Assembly (NCBI GenBank): GCA_020724505.1
Contig: DYGV01000008.1
Coordinates: 17,549-56,531, forward strand
Direction: 5' to 3'
DNA from: Anaerolinea thermophila
Lineage (GTDB): Bacteria > Chloroflexota > Anaerolineae > Anaerolineales > UBA4823
DNA: 38,983 nt
This document shows, piece after piece, positions 6,881-16,426 of this stretch. The notes beneath the pieces are model-generated. The model had not been told where the DNA came from. It saw only the letters and a list, made by a program, of their open reading frames with translations, and did not search any database. Made by a program: the position numbers and the translations under genes. The stretch's first letter is position 1. Each line of letters starts with the position of its first letter.

Positions 6881-9444
6881 TTAGGCGTCTCCACGATAAT
6901 TTGGGTCCCCAAGCCGGGTTCGGATTGAATCACCAGAGAGCCGCCGATGGAAAGAGCGCGTTCGCGCATGATGCTCAACCCCCAACCGGATAGCGAATCC
7001 GGCGAATTGACCCTTTCCGGTTCAAAACCCAACCCATCATCTGAGATGACCAGGTGGAGATATTGCCCCATATCGTGTAACTCTATGCTGGCTTGCGAAG
7101 CCTGGGCATGTTTGGCGATGTTGGCAAGCGCTTCCTGAACGATGCGAAATAATGAAATAGCGACGGGGGCCGGCAACGGAGGTTTAATTTCATCTCCGAT
7201 CACTTGGGTTTGGATTCCCGTTTGCGTGGAAAATTGTTCGGCAAACCACTTCAATGTTACCAGCAAGCCAAATTCGTCGAGCATGGGCGGCGTCAGGTCT
7301 GCCATGATCTGGCGGATGTGATCATGCGTTTGTTGGACGAGATGGATGGCGTTGTTTAGCTTTGCCAGCGCAGGCGAGAGCTTTTGTTCTTGAAGCATAT
7401 TGCGGATCAAGTTGAGCGAGATCAAAAGCGCCGTAAGTTCCTGGCCGACCTGATCGTGAAGCTCGCGCGAAAGGCGCTTGCGTTCGGACTCTTCGATCTC
7501 AGCCAGGCGGCTTGTGAGCGAACGCACTGTGTCCACCGACTGGCGCAACGCGTCTTGCAAGCGGATGGATTCGGTAATATCCATGCCGATCCCAACGATA
7601 CGTCTGTCCACCAGACGCATATTTGCCCACAACATGTGACGCAAAACTCCGTCTTTGCGACGAACGTTGAAGTTTCCCCAAACGCCTTCTGCCCTTTGGA
7701 TAAAACGGCTAACTTCCGCTCGATAGACCGGGTCTGGATAACATTTGACAAAGAAATCTGGTTGAACGGCGTCTTCAAAGGTGTAGCCCAAAATGCGCTC
7801 CAGACTACTGTTTATCCAGGTCAATTGGCCATCGGGATTGAATATGGCAATGGCAACCGGCAGATTTTCCAGGATCTCTTGCAGCATTTCTTTTTGCTCG
7901 CGCAATTCGCGCTCGGCTCGTTCTCGCTGCCGCAGGTCGCGGGCAATAGCTTGAATACGACCGTCGGGCAGCATCTTGAAGCTGACTTCTGCTGGGAGAT
8001 CCTGATCTCTTTTACCTTTCAGGCGGTAACGATGGATCAGAGTTTTACCAGCCGATAAATCCTGAATAATCTTCTCGATATTTTGCTGTCCCTCCACCAC
8101 AATCAGGCGATCTAGGTGCAGTTGAAATATCTCTTCTAAAGAATAGTCCAACAACTGGCAGGCGGCATGATTGGCGTCTAATAGTTTGCCTTGTGCGTCT
8201 GCAATCAAAATGCAATCCACCGCCTGGTCGAAAAGGGCGCGATAATTCGCTTCGCTGGCTTTCAATTTGCTCTCTGCCAGCTTTCGCGCGTGGATGTTTT
8301 GAACGTGTGTGATGAGATATAACGGTGTATGATCTGGCTGGCGCAACAATGTGCTGCGTACCTGCACCCAAATGGACTGACCGTCTTTGCGAATATAGCG
8401 TTTTTCCTGATCGAAGGATTGAATTTTTCCTGCCAGGATATCCTGAAATGCTTCTTCGCTGATGCCCAGATCGTCGGGGTGAGTAATATCGCGAAAGCTG
8501 CGCGCCGTGATTTCTTCCGGTGTGTAACCGAGCATCTGACAAATCTCACGATTAGCGCGCAAAAAACGGCCCTTGGTGCTGGTTATCAACATTCCAACTG
8601 GGGCGAATTCGAACGCCGAGCGGAAACGTTCTTCGCTTTCAATGAGCGCGCGCTCCGCCTGGTGCTGCTCCTCGACGGCGCGCAACGATTGAATGCCAAA
8701 TGCCAGATCCTCGGCCAGATTGGCGAGCAGATGGACCTCTTGATCATCGAAAGCGTCTAGCTCGTAAGAGCTGATCGTCAATGCTCCAAAAACCCGTTCG
8801 CCTTTGCGCAGAGGCAACGCAAGTAGGGACGCGTAACCGTGCTGTTGAATATATTCACGCCAGGGCGCCAGCCTCTCGTCTTCTTTGGTGTTGCGAATAA
8901 CGACCGGCTTTCCGGAGCGTATGGCTTCGCCAGTGGGGCCGCGGCCTCGTTCTGTGTCTGCCCATTGAATATCCAGTTCCTGTAAATAATCCCCTGGATA
9001 GCCTGCTGAAGCAACCGGCCTGACCGAGCGTTTGCTGTCATTCTCTGCGTATCCAACCCAGGCCATGCGGTAATCGCCTCGATTGACTAAAACCCGGCAA
9101 ACGGTCTGAAGCAGGTCATTTTCATTCATCGCGTGGACAATGGCCTGGTTGCACTCGCTTAGCATCCGCAACGCCCGATTTGATCGTTTCTCCGCTTCGG
9201 CGGATTGTTGGCTTTTCCATTCGGATTCGCGTAGTTGTCTTTCTTCTTTTTGAATAATGATATACAGGACTATCGTAATAATGACAATGTACCCCAGTCC
9301 TTTGAGCGCTGACCAAAACGGCAAGATAGCAGGATTTTTTACCAATTGTCCCAGCAGCCAATCCGAAATCAGGATGTAAAGCGCCGAACAGATGAGATAC
9401 GTCCGGGCGATGCGGAGAGCAAATTCGGATTTGATCCTGAGCAT
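6877..9444 (-). CDS. Membrane-bound GAF/multi-PAS hybrid-sensor histidine kinase, HisKA_3 class
   Basis: 855 residues. Two transmembrane helices lie near the N-terminus (about 15-34 and 43-65) with almost no periplasmic loop. Next come a GAF domain (about 110-260, with GDYRMAWVGYAENDSKRSVRP), three PAS domains (about 268-390, 395-505, 520-635) and a HisKA_3 domain whose phospho-acceptor is His663 in SRELHDQVGQELTALL. The protein ends in a HATPase_c domain (ISDDGLGF, GWGLSIMRERALSIGG). Very little of the chain lies outside the membrane, so the signal is probably sensed by GAF or PAS in the cytoplasm. This is the first gene of the HK-HK-RR operon; a promoter with a perfect -10 box lies 40-70 nt upstream. 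Confidence 0.92.
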   Translation of the reverse strand: MLRIKSEFALRIARTYLICSALYILISDWLLGQLVKNPAILPFWSALKGLGYIVIITIVLYIIIQKEERQLRESEWKSQQSAEAEKRSNRALRMLSECNQAIVHAMNENDLLQTVCRVLVNRGDYRMAWVGYAENDSKRSVRPVASAGYPGDYLQELDIQWADTERGRGPTGEAIRSGKPVVIRNTKEDERLAPWREYIQQHGYASLLALPLRKGERVFGALTISSYELDAFDDQEVHLLANLAEDLAFGIQSLRAVEEQHQAERALIESEERFRSAFEFAPVGMLITSTKGRFLRANREICQMLGYTPEEITARSFRDITHPDDLGISEEAFQDILAGKIQSFDQEKRYIRKDGQSIWVQVRSTLLRQPDHTPLYLITHVQNIHARKLAESKLKASEANYRALFDQAVDCILIADAQGKLLDANHAACQLLDYSLEEIFQLHLDRLIVVEGQQNIEKIIQDLSAGKTLIHRYRLKGKRDQDLPAEVSFKMLPDGRIQAIARDLRQRERAERELREQKEMLQEILENLPVAIAIFNPDGQLTWINSSLERILGYTFEDAVQPDFFVKCYPDPVYRAEVSRFIQRAEGVWGNFNVRRKDGVLRHMLWANMRLVDRRIVGIGMDITESIRLQDALRQSVDTVRSLTSRLAEIEESERKRLSRELHDQVGQELTALLISLNLIRNMLQEQKLSPALAKLNNAIHLVQQTHDHIRQIMADLTPPMLDEFGLLVTLKWFAEQFSTQTGIQTQVIGDEIKPPLPAPVAISLFRIVQEALANIAKHAQASQASIELHDMGQYLHLVISDDGLGFEPERVNSPDSLSGWGLSIMRERALSIGGSLVIQSEPGLGTQIIVETPK

Positions 9445-9486
9445 AATCTACCTGGATGGCTCTGGGAGCATTTTTTACTAAATACG

Positions 9487-9515
9487 ATTATACGTTGAAA
9501 TAGTGGGCGCGACAG
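9487..9515 (-). promoter_or_regulatory. Sigma70-type promoter of the HK-HK-RR operon
   Basis: On the minus strand a perfect TATAAT (9492-9487) is preceded at exactly 17 nt by CTGTCG (9515-9510, a 3/6 match to TTGACA). Transcription would start near 9480, about 36 nt before the ATG at 9444. The rest of the gap 9445-9639 shows no further gene. Confidence 0.6.
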
Positions 9516-9639
9516 CGGCTAGATGATTACAAAATGGATAGGTAGCTCGCAAGAGGTTTTATTCGTTACAAGAATGTTCGGAAACTATCTTTCTCACCCA
9601 TCCTCTTCCTGTTGGGGGGTGAACTTCTGAACGCTTCCG

Positions 9640-10896
9640 TTACAAATTTTCCGCAACCATAAATTCCCAGTGGTGCGGGGGAGAGAGAATCCCCTTCTGA
9701 CCCTGAGCCGAATGGATGCTCAACAGATATACATGCCAGTGATAATCATAAGCGTATTCCCATTCATGTTGGTAGATGCCTACATCCACGAAGTATTGTC
9801 CTTCGATCAGATCCAGACGATCCAGGTGAAGGATCACCTTCCCCTTGCCATGCAGCTGACTGACGGGAAGAAGAGCTGATTGTGTGCTGCTCTCCCAACA
9901 GACCAACCCATCAGAGCGGGTAATGGTCACCCCGAAAATCGGCGCAGCGATCGGCTGCGGGGCGTTATATACAATCTCAATTCGAAGCCCTTTCCCACTT
10001 TCCAACTCCTGGATAGCCTCGCCTGTCATATTATAAAGATTTACTGCTTCAATCTCTATTTCAAGAGAGCCAAAACGATTCTCGTTCAACTTTAATTCGG
10101 CACCTGTAGACGCAGTCTGAACGCTGGATGTCTCAGGAGTGAGATGGCGCGTCCTGGCGCCCATTTCGGCCAGATATTGCCCCACAACTTGCTCTGCTTC
10201 TCCATAAGCTTTCAATGCGCCCGCTTCCAACCAGAGCACTTCGTCGCAGAAACGCCTGACCAAGTCGGTATTATGAGAGACGAGCAAAATTGTACACCCC
10301 TGTGCTTTGAACTGAGTAATCCGCTCCAGGCATTTATTTTGGAAGGCGTAATCTCCAACTGCCAGAATTTCATCAATCAGCAAGATTGCGGGTTGAATAT
10401 GTGCCGCAATTGCGAACGCCAGGCGCATTTGCATTCCCGTGCTGTAGATGCGTAATGGGCTATCAATGAATTCTTCCAGCTCGGCAAAAGCGACGATCGA
10501 GTCGAAATTCTTGGCGACCTCTTTGCGGGTTAGACCGGAAATCACACCGTTGATAAAGACGTTTTCGCGTCCGCTGAGATCGGGGTGGAAACCCGCGCCC
10601 AGGTCAATCAGCGCGCCGATTCGCCCGCGCGTCTCGATCCGGCCGCGGTCGGCTTTTCCTACTCCGCCCACCAGGCGCAGCAACGTTGATTTTCCAGCCC
10701 CGTTTCTTCCAATGACACCTGCCGTCCTGCCGGGCGCCAGGCGGAAGCTGATGTTTTGTAAAGCCCAAAACTCATGTCGCTTGCGGCGCCAGTCTGCGCC
10801 GCGCAAGAACATCTCTTGAAAAGTCCACGGACGCCCACTGTGGTAGCGATAGAATTTTTTGGACAATCCCTCTACGAGGATTGCGTCTTCGCTCAT
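9640..10896 (-). CDS. wzt: Polysaccharide export ABC transporter ATPase with Wzt C-terminal domain
   Basis: 418 residues. The ATPase domain has Walker A GRNGAGKST (63-71), the signature YSTGM (151-155) and Walker B ILLIDE (171-176). It belongs to the Wzt/TagH branch: an N-terminal extension of about 45 residues precedes the fold. The last 150 residues form an extra beta-sandwich-like domain (Wzt-C), beginning around FGSLEIEIEAVNLYN and ending near HHWEFMV. In characterised Wzt proteins this domain recognises the capped end of the glycan and thereby selects the exported polymer. It works with the permease encoded immediately upstream; its ATG directly follows the permease stop codon and GAGGAG lies 6 nt upstream. 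It is the last gene of the glycan operon. No convincing terminator follows. Confidence 0.92.
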   Translation of the reverse strand: MSEDAILVEGLSKKFYRYHSGRPWTFQEMFLRGADWRRKRHEFWALQNISFRLAPGRTAGVIGRNGAGKSTLLRLVGGVGKADRGRIETRGRIGALIDLGAGFHPDLSGRENVFINGVISGLTRKEVAKNFDSIVAFAELEEFIDSPLRIYSTGMQMRLAFAIAAHIQPAILLIDEILAVGDYAFQNKCLERITQFKAQGCTILLVSHNTDLVRRFCDEVLWLEAGALKAYGEAEQVVGQYLAEMGARTRHLTPETSSVQTASTGAELKLNENRFGSLEIEIEAVNLYNMTGEAIQELESGKGLRIEIVYNAPQPIAAPIFGVTITRSDGLVCWESSTQSALLPVSQLHGKGKVILHLDRLDLIEGQYFVDVGIYQHEWEYAYDYHWHVYLLSIHSAQGQKGILSPPHHWEFMVAENL

Positions 10897-11688
10897 CTAT
10901 AACTCCTCGACGAAGCGATAACTTGCGCGCTGAAAGATATAAAAGGTGAATCGCAGCAATCCGATCGCTGCCAACCCAACGATCATCAGATGCAGCCATT
11001 CTGGCGATTGGGCATTGATCATGATTGCCCGATATGAGTCGATGAGCGTGACCATTGGGTTGAAGCGATATAAGAACTGCATTCGGGCGGGGATAGCGCT
11101 CGAATCGTAGAAGACCGGCGTGAGGTAAAAACCCAGAAACAGGAATACCCCCAGCAGATATTGGGTATCGCGAAACATGACCTGGAACGCAGCTAGAAGA
11201 TAAATCAGGCCGAGGCTTAAGACAAATTGAATGGCAAAAACAATTGGCAGGAAGAGAAAAGCGCTGCTGATTTGAATTTTTGCCAGGAGCATGAACAAAA
11301 TCAAGATCGGCAACGCGATCAGATAATGGATAAAATTCGAGAGAACCGACACAACAGGGAGCACCACTACCGGGAATCCGGGGCGGTGGATCAGCTCGCG
11401 GTTATCCACGATGGAACCTGACCCAGCATATAGGGATGACTGAAACCAGTGCCAGGCAAGTAAACCGGTGAAGAGGAACAACGTGTAATTGGGGATGTTC
11501 AAAGGCAGAATCAGGCGAAATACCAGATTTAGCACGACCAACTGGGACAACGGATTTAATAAAGTCCAGAGGATGCCCAGAGCAGATTTTCGGTAGCGCA
11601 ACTTCAAATCACGCGCAACCAACTCACGTAACAGGTCGAAAAGATAAATGAGCCGATGGTCATCCTTTTGGATAAGCGTGTGCAACAT
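10897..11688 (-). CDS. wzm: Polysaccharide export ABC-2 type permease
   Basis: 263 residues with about six transmembrane helices and the ABC-2 family signature: a cytoplasmic amphipathic N-terminus (LRELVARDLKLRYRKSALGILWTLLNPL) followed by paired helices. It forms the inner-membrane channel of the Wzm/Wzt exporter that moves lipid-linked glycan across the membrane. A longer frame begins with TTG at 11718. I chose the ATG at 11688 because GGAG is 9 nt upstream and the family N-terminus fits. The stop codon abuts the start of the ATPase gene, so the two are cotranslated. Confidence 0.91.
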   Translation of the reverse strand: MLHTLIQKDDHRLIYLFDLLRELVARDLKLRYRKSALGILWTLLNPLSQLVVLNLVFRLILPLNIPNYTLFLFTGLLAWHWFQSSLYAGSGSIVDNRELIHRPGFPVVVLPVVSVLSNFIHYLIALPILILFMLLAKIQISSAFLFLPIVFAIQFVLSLGLIYLLAAFQVMFRDTQYLLGVFLFLGFYLTPVFYDSSAIPARMQFLYRFNPMVTLIDSYRAIMINAQSPEWLHLMIVGLAAIGLLRFTFYIFQRASYRFVEEL

Positions 11689-11745
11689 AGAGCTATTCTC
11701 CAAAATACCGCTTAGCAAAATTATTTCTCATCGCCTGCAATCGTC

Positions 11746-13890
11746 TCAGGGTTGAACCAGGCGGTAGAGCAAGAAGTTCTCATCCTCATATTCCTTCGCA
11801 TACCATTTGAAAATCACTTCAGGCTGGACGATTGCCAAGTTATTTTCGACCAACTCCGCCATGCCCTTTTTATCGAACAAAATGTGAGTGATCCCAAGCA
11901 AGCCTAATTGTTTGAGCAACTGCGCTTCCTGATTCCGCTGAGGAATCCACACTGCTGAGCGGGCAATGGTTGCGTCGGCTGGAATACGTTGACGATGGCT
12001 GTAGAAATGATCGCCTCCACGAAAAGTCAATAATCGACAATCTAGAGGAAGTTGAGTGTCAATGTACTGCCAGGCCTCATAAGAGGGAACAGTCCGCGCT
12101 AAATAAGCTGCCTCGCTTTCCTTGCCAAGAACCACCCCTATTGGGACAGTATGAATCACGTGTGTCAGCCAACCATTGGATCCCTGCCGGTCGTATTCGT
12201 GCAATGAAGTGAATGGGGGGAGATTGAGCAAACAGAATACGAGTAAAGCAACGGTCAAGAGGCGTTTGCCGATTTCGCCAGTCAATACCCTCGCTGTTTG
12301 CTGCACCCGCGCCGCGCCCTCGGCTGCCAGCATGGATAATACAGGGGTGATGGGTATAAGAAAGCGTATTTGAAAGCTACTCAATGGCGAAGCCCAGAAC
12401 AGTAGGAATAACAAAACGAACCCGATCAGCCAGGGTGTGAAGAGCGCGCGGTTGCGGCGCAACAGCAATCCCGGTAGGAACATCAAATAAAGAGGTCCTA
12501 AATCACCGCCATAGCGTGATGCGTGGATGGTCATATCCCAGGGCAGGGCGACTAGATTAGAGAATGTGCGCGGCCTGCCAAAACGCGCCTTAAATTCACC
12601 TAACTCCCGCTCTGTGATGGCATCCCAGCGTTGCGGCGGTTTTGCACCAAAGATGCTGTAAAATTCGGGAAACACTGGATTGCCAGAGGCGCGCCAGCTT
12701 CTATGATACCAGGGCGATGCAACCGTGAAGGCGATTGCGGCCAGGGTCATTGCGGATAAGAGAGCGGATTTTAGCTGGCGTGTAGTTAACCATTGCTTCA
12801 AGCCTAAACCAACGACAATAAGTAAGACGCCGATGCCCGCCAGATGTTTCACGCCTAAGGCAAAGCCGGCGTTCAAGCCGGCCAATAGGAGCCACTGCCT
12901 CTCCCTGCTTTCGGTATAGCGCGACGTTGCATCGAAAGTCAGCATCAGATAAAGGCCTAACGCCAGATCGTTATAAGCGGTGGTTCCTTCCCAAAGAACG
13001 GTGGGGGTAGTAATCCAAATGGCGCTTGCCATCCATGCGGTTGAGGCATGTCCATGACGGCGCGTCATGTGGTAGAGCATCAATAAACTCAGGATAAGAC
13101 AGCTAAAGTTGACGAGCTTTGCAGTGATGGCCCCACCCATCGTCAACCCTGCTCCAAAGACCAATTCCCAGGTCATAGGGTAGAGAGAGACATACTCGGT
13201 CAGTAAATCCACCGGCGAGCCTTTTTCTAACCAGAGACGGGGCAACCACAAGTGATACCAGAGTGCGTCATATTCGGTTTCAGGCGCTAAGGCGCCGATC
13301 AGGGCTATCGCTATTGCCAACAGAATCGCCCATTGCCAGGGTGATATTTGTCCATTGATGACGACCAATCTCTTCCAATGAATGTTATGAACTTTGAGTT
13401 GGCAAAGATGGCGCAGAAATAACAATACACCGAACGTCGCGGCGACCAGGATGAGCAGGCGCGCTTCTGCGGGATGGTAATTCCCTGTGGCTGCCAAACC
13501 CAGCGATAGGTATGCCAGCGCCCCAAACCCGGCGCCAGCGCGATAGATCATTTTTTCAACATGATTATCGAACTGGCAATGAAGTAAGGAACAAATGCTT
13601 GCACCCAGCGTTTGGGCAGCAATAAAGATAATAACAAAGCCCAGGGCGGCGTTAAACATTCTGCTCAGCGCTTCGCCTGAGTAGGGGAGCACAGGTTGCG
13701 CCAACTCTGGCGCACTAAAGGCGCGCAATGAACGTGCCAGGCGTTCAATTGAAGGGTTATCGGCAATCCAATTCTTTATCCCCAGAGAGAAGATTTGCCA
13801 TAAACGCTTGTAATAGATCGCCGAGATAGCAGCGATCCAAATAAAACAGAACCAGCCCAGGGAGCGTCTTTGAAAATCAGGGTGAACCAC
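11746..13890 (-). CDS. Large polytopic membrane protein, probable lipid-linked-sugar glycosyltransferase
   Basis: 714 residues with a dozen or more hydrophobic segments spread over the first 560 residues and a soluble C-terminal tail of about 150. The loop PETEYDALWYHLWLPRLWLEKG after an early helix resembles the acidic first loop of GT-C fold (GT39/ArnT/PMT-like) glycosyltransferases, where an Asp/Glu pair acts in catalysis. I therefore infer a polyprenyl-phosphate-sugar-dependent transferase acting on the outer membrane face, but no family signature is strong enough to fix the substrate. The GTG start at 13890 has AGGAG 7 nt upstream and overlaps the upstream GT2 gene by 14 nt, indicating coupled translation. 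It lies just before the exporter genes. Confidence 0.75.
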   Translation of the reverse strand: MVHPDFQRRSLGWFCFIWIAAISAIYYKRLWQIFSLGIKNWIADNPSIERLARSLRAFSAPELAQPVLPYSGEALSRMFNAALGFVIIFIAAQTLGASICSLLHCQFDNHVEKMIYRAGAGFGALAYLSLGLAATGNYHPAEARLLILVAATFGVLLFLRHLCQLKVHNIHWKRLVVINGQISPWQWAILLAIAIALIGALAPETEYDALWYHLWLPRLWLEKGSPVDLLTEYVSLYPMTWELVFGAGLTMGGAITAKLVNFSCLILSLLMLYHMTRRHGHASTAWMASAIWITTPTVLWEGTTAYNDLALGLYLMLTFDATSRYTESRERQWLLLAGLNAGFALGVKHLAGIGVLLIVVGLGLKQWLTTRQLKSALLSAMTLAAIAFTVASPWYHRSWRASGNPVFPEFYSIFGAKPPQRWDAITERELGEFKARFGRPRTFSNLVALPWDMTIHASRYGGDLGPLYLMFLPGLLLRRNRALFTPWLIGFVLLFLLFWASPLSSFQIRFLIPITPVLSMLAAEGAARVQQTARVLTGEIGKRLLTVALLVFCLLNLPPFTSLHEYDRQGSNGWLTHVIHTVPIGVVLGKESEAAYLARTVPSYEAWQYIDTQLPLDCRLLTFRGGDHFYSHRQRIPADATIARSAVWIPQRNQEAQLLKQLGLLGITHILFDKKGMAELVENNLAIVQPEVIFKWYAKEYEDENFLLYRLVQP

Positions 13891-15190
13891 AGGTTTGCTC
13901 CTGCTGAGCCAGATAAGATTTTTCCAATTCTTGGAAGAAGGGGATTTCTTCGATGCTTATAGGCAGTTGGATGACTCCCTGAGAGGCCAGCGTCTTGAAA
14001 AGGGGGAACAAGGGTTCGCCCAGTAAGAACGGCATTAAATGTCCGCCATGCCAGCGTTCTACTCCAGGCTGTAGCGGCAGACAGCCGATAGAATAATCGC
14101 CATAACAGAGCTTGGCGCTGGACGGACGCGCCTCATCCAGGCTGCGTTCAGCCTGATCGAGACCCTGAGACAGGTCAATGATTAGACCTTCCTGCTTCTG
14201 TGGTTGTGGGGAGGCAGGAGCGCCGGTAAGGAATTCTTGTACTGCTCGCAGCGTGTTCAACTCTTGTGCCACGCCCTTCCAGTACCAATACCCAAGCAAC
14301 CCGTATAAGATCCTGCGCCAGGTTCCGATCATGTGTGCTGCTTCAAAGCGCGGCAAAGCCTTCATCATTGTTGCTGCAATCCAATCCGCCAAATGAGGCT
14401 GTGTAAATTCCAGGTGGGTCAAAAGTTTGCTGGGTAATAAAGAGTATTTCCATAGACGCCAGGCCAACAGAGTCGGGATTAGCTCAGGATACATTCGTCC
14501 CAGGCGGATGTCAGCGATGCCTTCTTGAAATTTGCGATTTATGATGCGCTGCAGATCCGCCTGTTCGTGATGAACGCCCAACGCAGCGGTTTCAAATGCA
14601 AACATTGCGCCGGCAATGATCAGGCGCATGCCCAGCTCGTAATCTTCATGGACGGAAAGATTGGCGCTAAATCCCCCAACATGATGGAAAAAGTCCCTGG
14701 AGATCGAGAAATTCCCACTGAGCATGTCGTTGTAGCGAAACCGATAGCCGGGTTGCTGCATGAGCTGGAACATTGCTTCCCACCAGCCTTGCAACTCCAA
14801 CGAGAGATAAGACCGCTGTCTTGCAAGATTTGGGTAGGAATATCCGATGACCACCTTGTGGTAAATTCCCTGATGAGCCGTCACATGAGCATGAACGAAC
14901 CCCGGAGCAGCTTCGATGTCGTCATCCAGAAAGATCAATAGTTCGCCGTTTGCCAGTTTGGCTCCTAAATTGCGGGCAGCACCGGGGCCTCTGTGATCTT
15001 GCTCAATGAATCGCAATGTATACGGCGCGGAATAAGTCTCCAGGGACTCAAGAGTATCGTCGCGGCAACCATCTAACACGACAATCACTTCGAGTTGAGC
15101 AGCAGGAAAGGTTTGCCGCGCAAGGGAGTCTAACGTCCGGACCAGGACAGGGCGGCGGTTATGCGTGGGGATAATAATGGAGACGGTCAT
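13877..15190 (-). CDS. Glycosyltransferase family 2 protein
   Basis: 437 residues. The GT-A domain is at the N-terminus: VSIIIPTHNRRPVLVRTLDSL, then VIVVLDGCRDD and the metal/nucleotide-sugar motif LLIFLDDDIEAAPGF around residue 90. The acceptor-side stretch GGFSANLSVHEDYELGMRLIIAG carries the ED motif typical of GT2. From about 300 to the end the chain diverges and has no recognised domain. The enzyme should transfer a sugar from a nucleotide donor to a growing glycan on the cytoplasmic side. The start at 15190 has no clear ribosome binding site; the gene lies 13 nt from its upstream neighbour, so coupling is likely. Confidence 0.87.
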   Translation of the reverse strand: MTVSIIIPTHNRRPVLVRTLDSLARQTFPAAQLEVIVVLDGCRDDTLESLETYSAPYTLRFIEQDHRGPGAARNLGAKLANGELLIFLDDDIEAAPGFVHAHVTAHQGIYHKVVIGYSYPNLARQRSYLSLELQGWWEAMFQLMQQPGYRFRYNDMLSGNFSISRDFFHHVGGFSANLSVHEDYELGMRLIIAGAMFAFETAALGVHHEQADLQRIINRKFQEGIADIRLGRMYPELIPTLLAWRLWKYSLLPSKLLTHLEFTQPHLADWIAATMMKALPRFEAAHMIGTWRRILYGLLGYWYWKGVAQELNTLRAVQEFLTGAPASPQPQKQEGLIIDLSQGLDQAERSLDEARPSSAKLCYGDYSIGCLPLQPGVERWHGGHLMPFLLGEPLFPLFKTLASQGVIQLPISIEEIPFFQELEKSYLAQQEQTCGSP

Positions 15191-15203
15191 AAATACAAAT
15201 ATT

Positions 15204-16394
15204 TCAAGCAGTCACGCTTAAATCTTGTCGGCGTGACTTTAAATACGCCCAGGGTCCCATAAGGCAGCCCCAGATTTCTAAAGAAATCAGGTCAAGAGGT
15301 GGCGCGTTCTTCAGGCGCAATAGGGAGCGCAGCCAGGTTGGAATCTGCCCGGTAAGTAGCCAATGCAGTGCAACGGGTATGACATACCACTCTCGGTCGA
15401 TCAGGAATTTTCGCGTCCAAAAGGCATATACGCCAACGCCATATCCATAGATAGCCCTTCGAAGCTCCTTCCATGAACGGCGATGGCGATGCCAGTTTAA
15501 TGCGCATGGCTCGTAGATGATCTGATACCCTGCCGCCAGCAGACGAGAAAACATCTCGGTGTCGCCGCCTGAAAAGGTTGGCGTCCCGGCGTCCAGCGCC
15601 TCGTCGAATGGCCCTGTTTGTTCTAGAACGCTGCGGCGCAACGCCATATTGGTTCCCGCGCCGACGACGCCTGCCCCCACCGGGTGGATCCTGCTTCGAG
15701 TGAAAGTTTGGCGATAAAACCCTCGGGAGAAGGTAGTGTACTCTTCGAACGCCTCCTGAGCCGGCGTTTCGAGTTCAATAGGCATGGTCAATCCGGTTAC
15801 ACATGCCACGTTAGGAAAGCGGAAGTCGCGCGTCAGCGCTTGTAGCCAATTCGCATCTGGAAGCGCGTCGTCGTCAATGAAAGCCACAATTTCATGACGC
15901 GCCTCTCGCAAGGCTTTATTCCGGGCGCGGTTTAGCCCAGGTCGTTCTTCATACGTATAGCGCACGCTGGGGAACGCCTGCACAGTTTCCTTAGTAGCTC
16001 CACTCGAAGAGCAGTTGTCCACCACCAAAATTTCGACATCCGGTTCTGCCCCATAGAATTGTGTGAGCGCTTCAAGGCAGCATCGCAAATCATCCGCTCG
16101 ATCCCGCGTGCAGACTGCAATGGTCGCCCGAGGATTTGGGCGCTCATCCGCTGGGTCTGGATTGTAAGACAGAATTTCTCGCAGCCAGGATTCCCAAAAA
16201 GGGCGTTTGGCGCTTCTCAAGATTGTACTACATAGCTCTTCTCTTCGGATCATGCCATCCGATATGGGGACGTACAGTCGTTCGACAGGCCTCCCCCTCA
16301 TACGCACTAAAATCATAGCGCGTGGATATCCATCTAAACCAGTAATAACCGCTGGGATCTGATCGAACTCCAAATCCAGAATTTTGGTTGGCAT
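15204..16394 (-). CDS. Glycosyltransferase family 2 protein with N-terminal extension
   Basis: About 396 residues. An N-terminal module of about 80 residues (RAMILVRMRGRPVERLYVPI) precedes a GT2 domain that starts at RATIAVCTRDRADDLRCCLEAL and has VDNCSSSG, the DxD-type motif IVAFIDDDALPDANWL, and the acceptor motif FSGGDTEMFSRLLAAGY. The C-terminus has a hydrophobic stretch (VIPVALHWLLTGQ) that may associate with the membrane. A TTG at 16406 extends the frame by four codons. I chose the ATG at 16394 because it is the first ATG and has GGGA 6 nt upstream. It belongs to the glycan operon; the sugar specificity is not readable. Confidence 0.87.
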   Translation of the reverse strand: MPTKILDLEFDQIPAVITGLDGYPRAMILVRMRGRPVERLYVPISDGMIRREELCSTILRSAKRPFWESWLREILSYNPDPADERPNPRATIAVCTRDRADDLRCCLEALTQFYGAEPDVEILVVDNCSSSGATKETVQAFPSVRYTYEERPGLNRARNKALREARHEIVAFIDDDALPDANWLQALTRDFRFPNVACVTGLTMPIELETPAQEAFEEYTTFSRGFYRQTFTRSRIHPVGAGVVGAGTNMALRRSVLEQTGPFDEALDAGTPTFSGGDTEMFSRLLAAGYQIIYEPCALNWHRHRRSWKELRRAIYGYGVGVYAFWTRKFLIDREWYVIPVALHWLLTGQIPTWLRSLLRLKNAPPLDLISLEIWGCLMGPWAYLKSRRQDLSVTA

Positions 16395-16426
16395 AGCATT
16401 TCCCAAGCAATGCTCAACATCCTCAA

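Noticed and set aside
9594-9622. Inverted repeat TCACCC/GGGTGA after the Wzt gene
   Set aside because: Only 6 bp, a long loop and no T-tract on the minus strand; not convincing as a terminator.
9565-9650. Direct repeat CGTTACAA in the gap before the HK-HK-RR operon
   Set aside because: Only two 8-nt copies at irregular spacing; likely chance.
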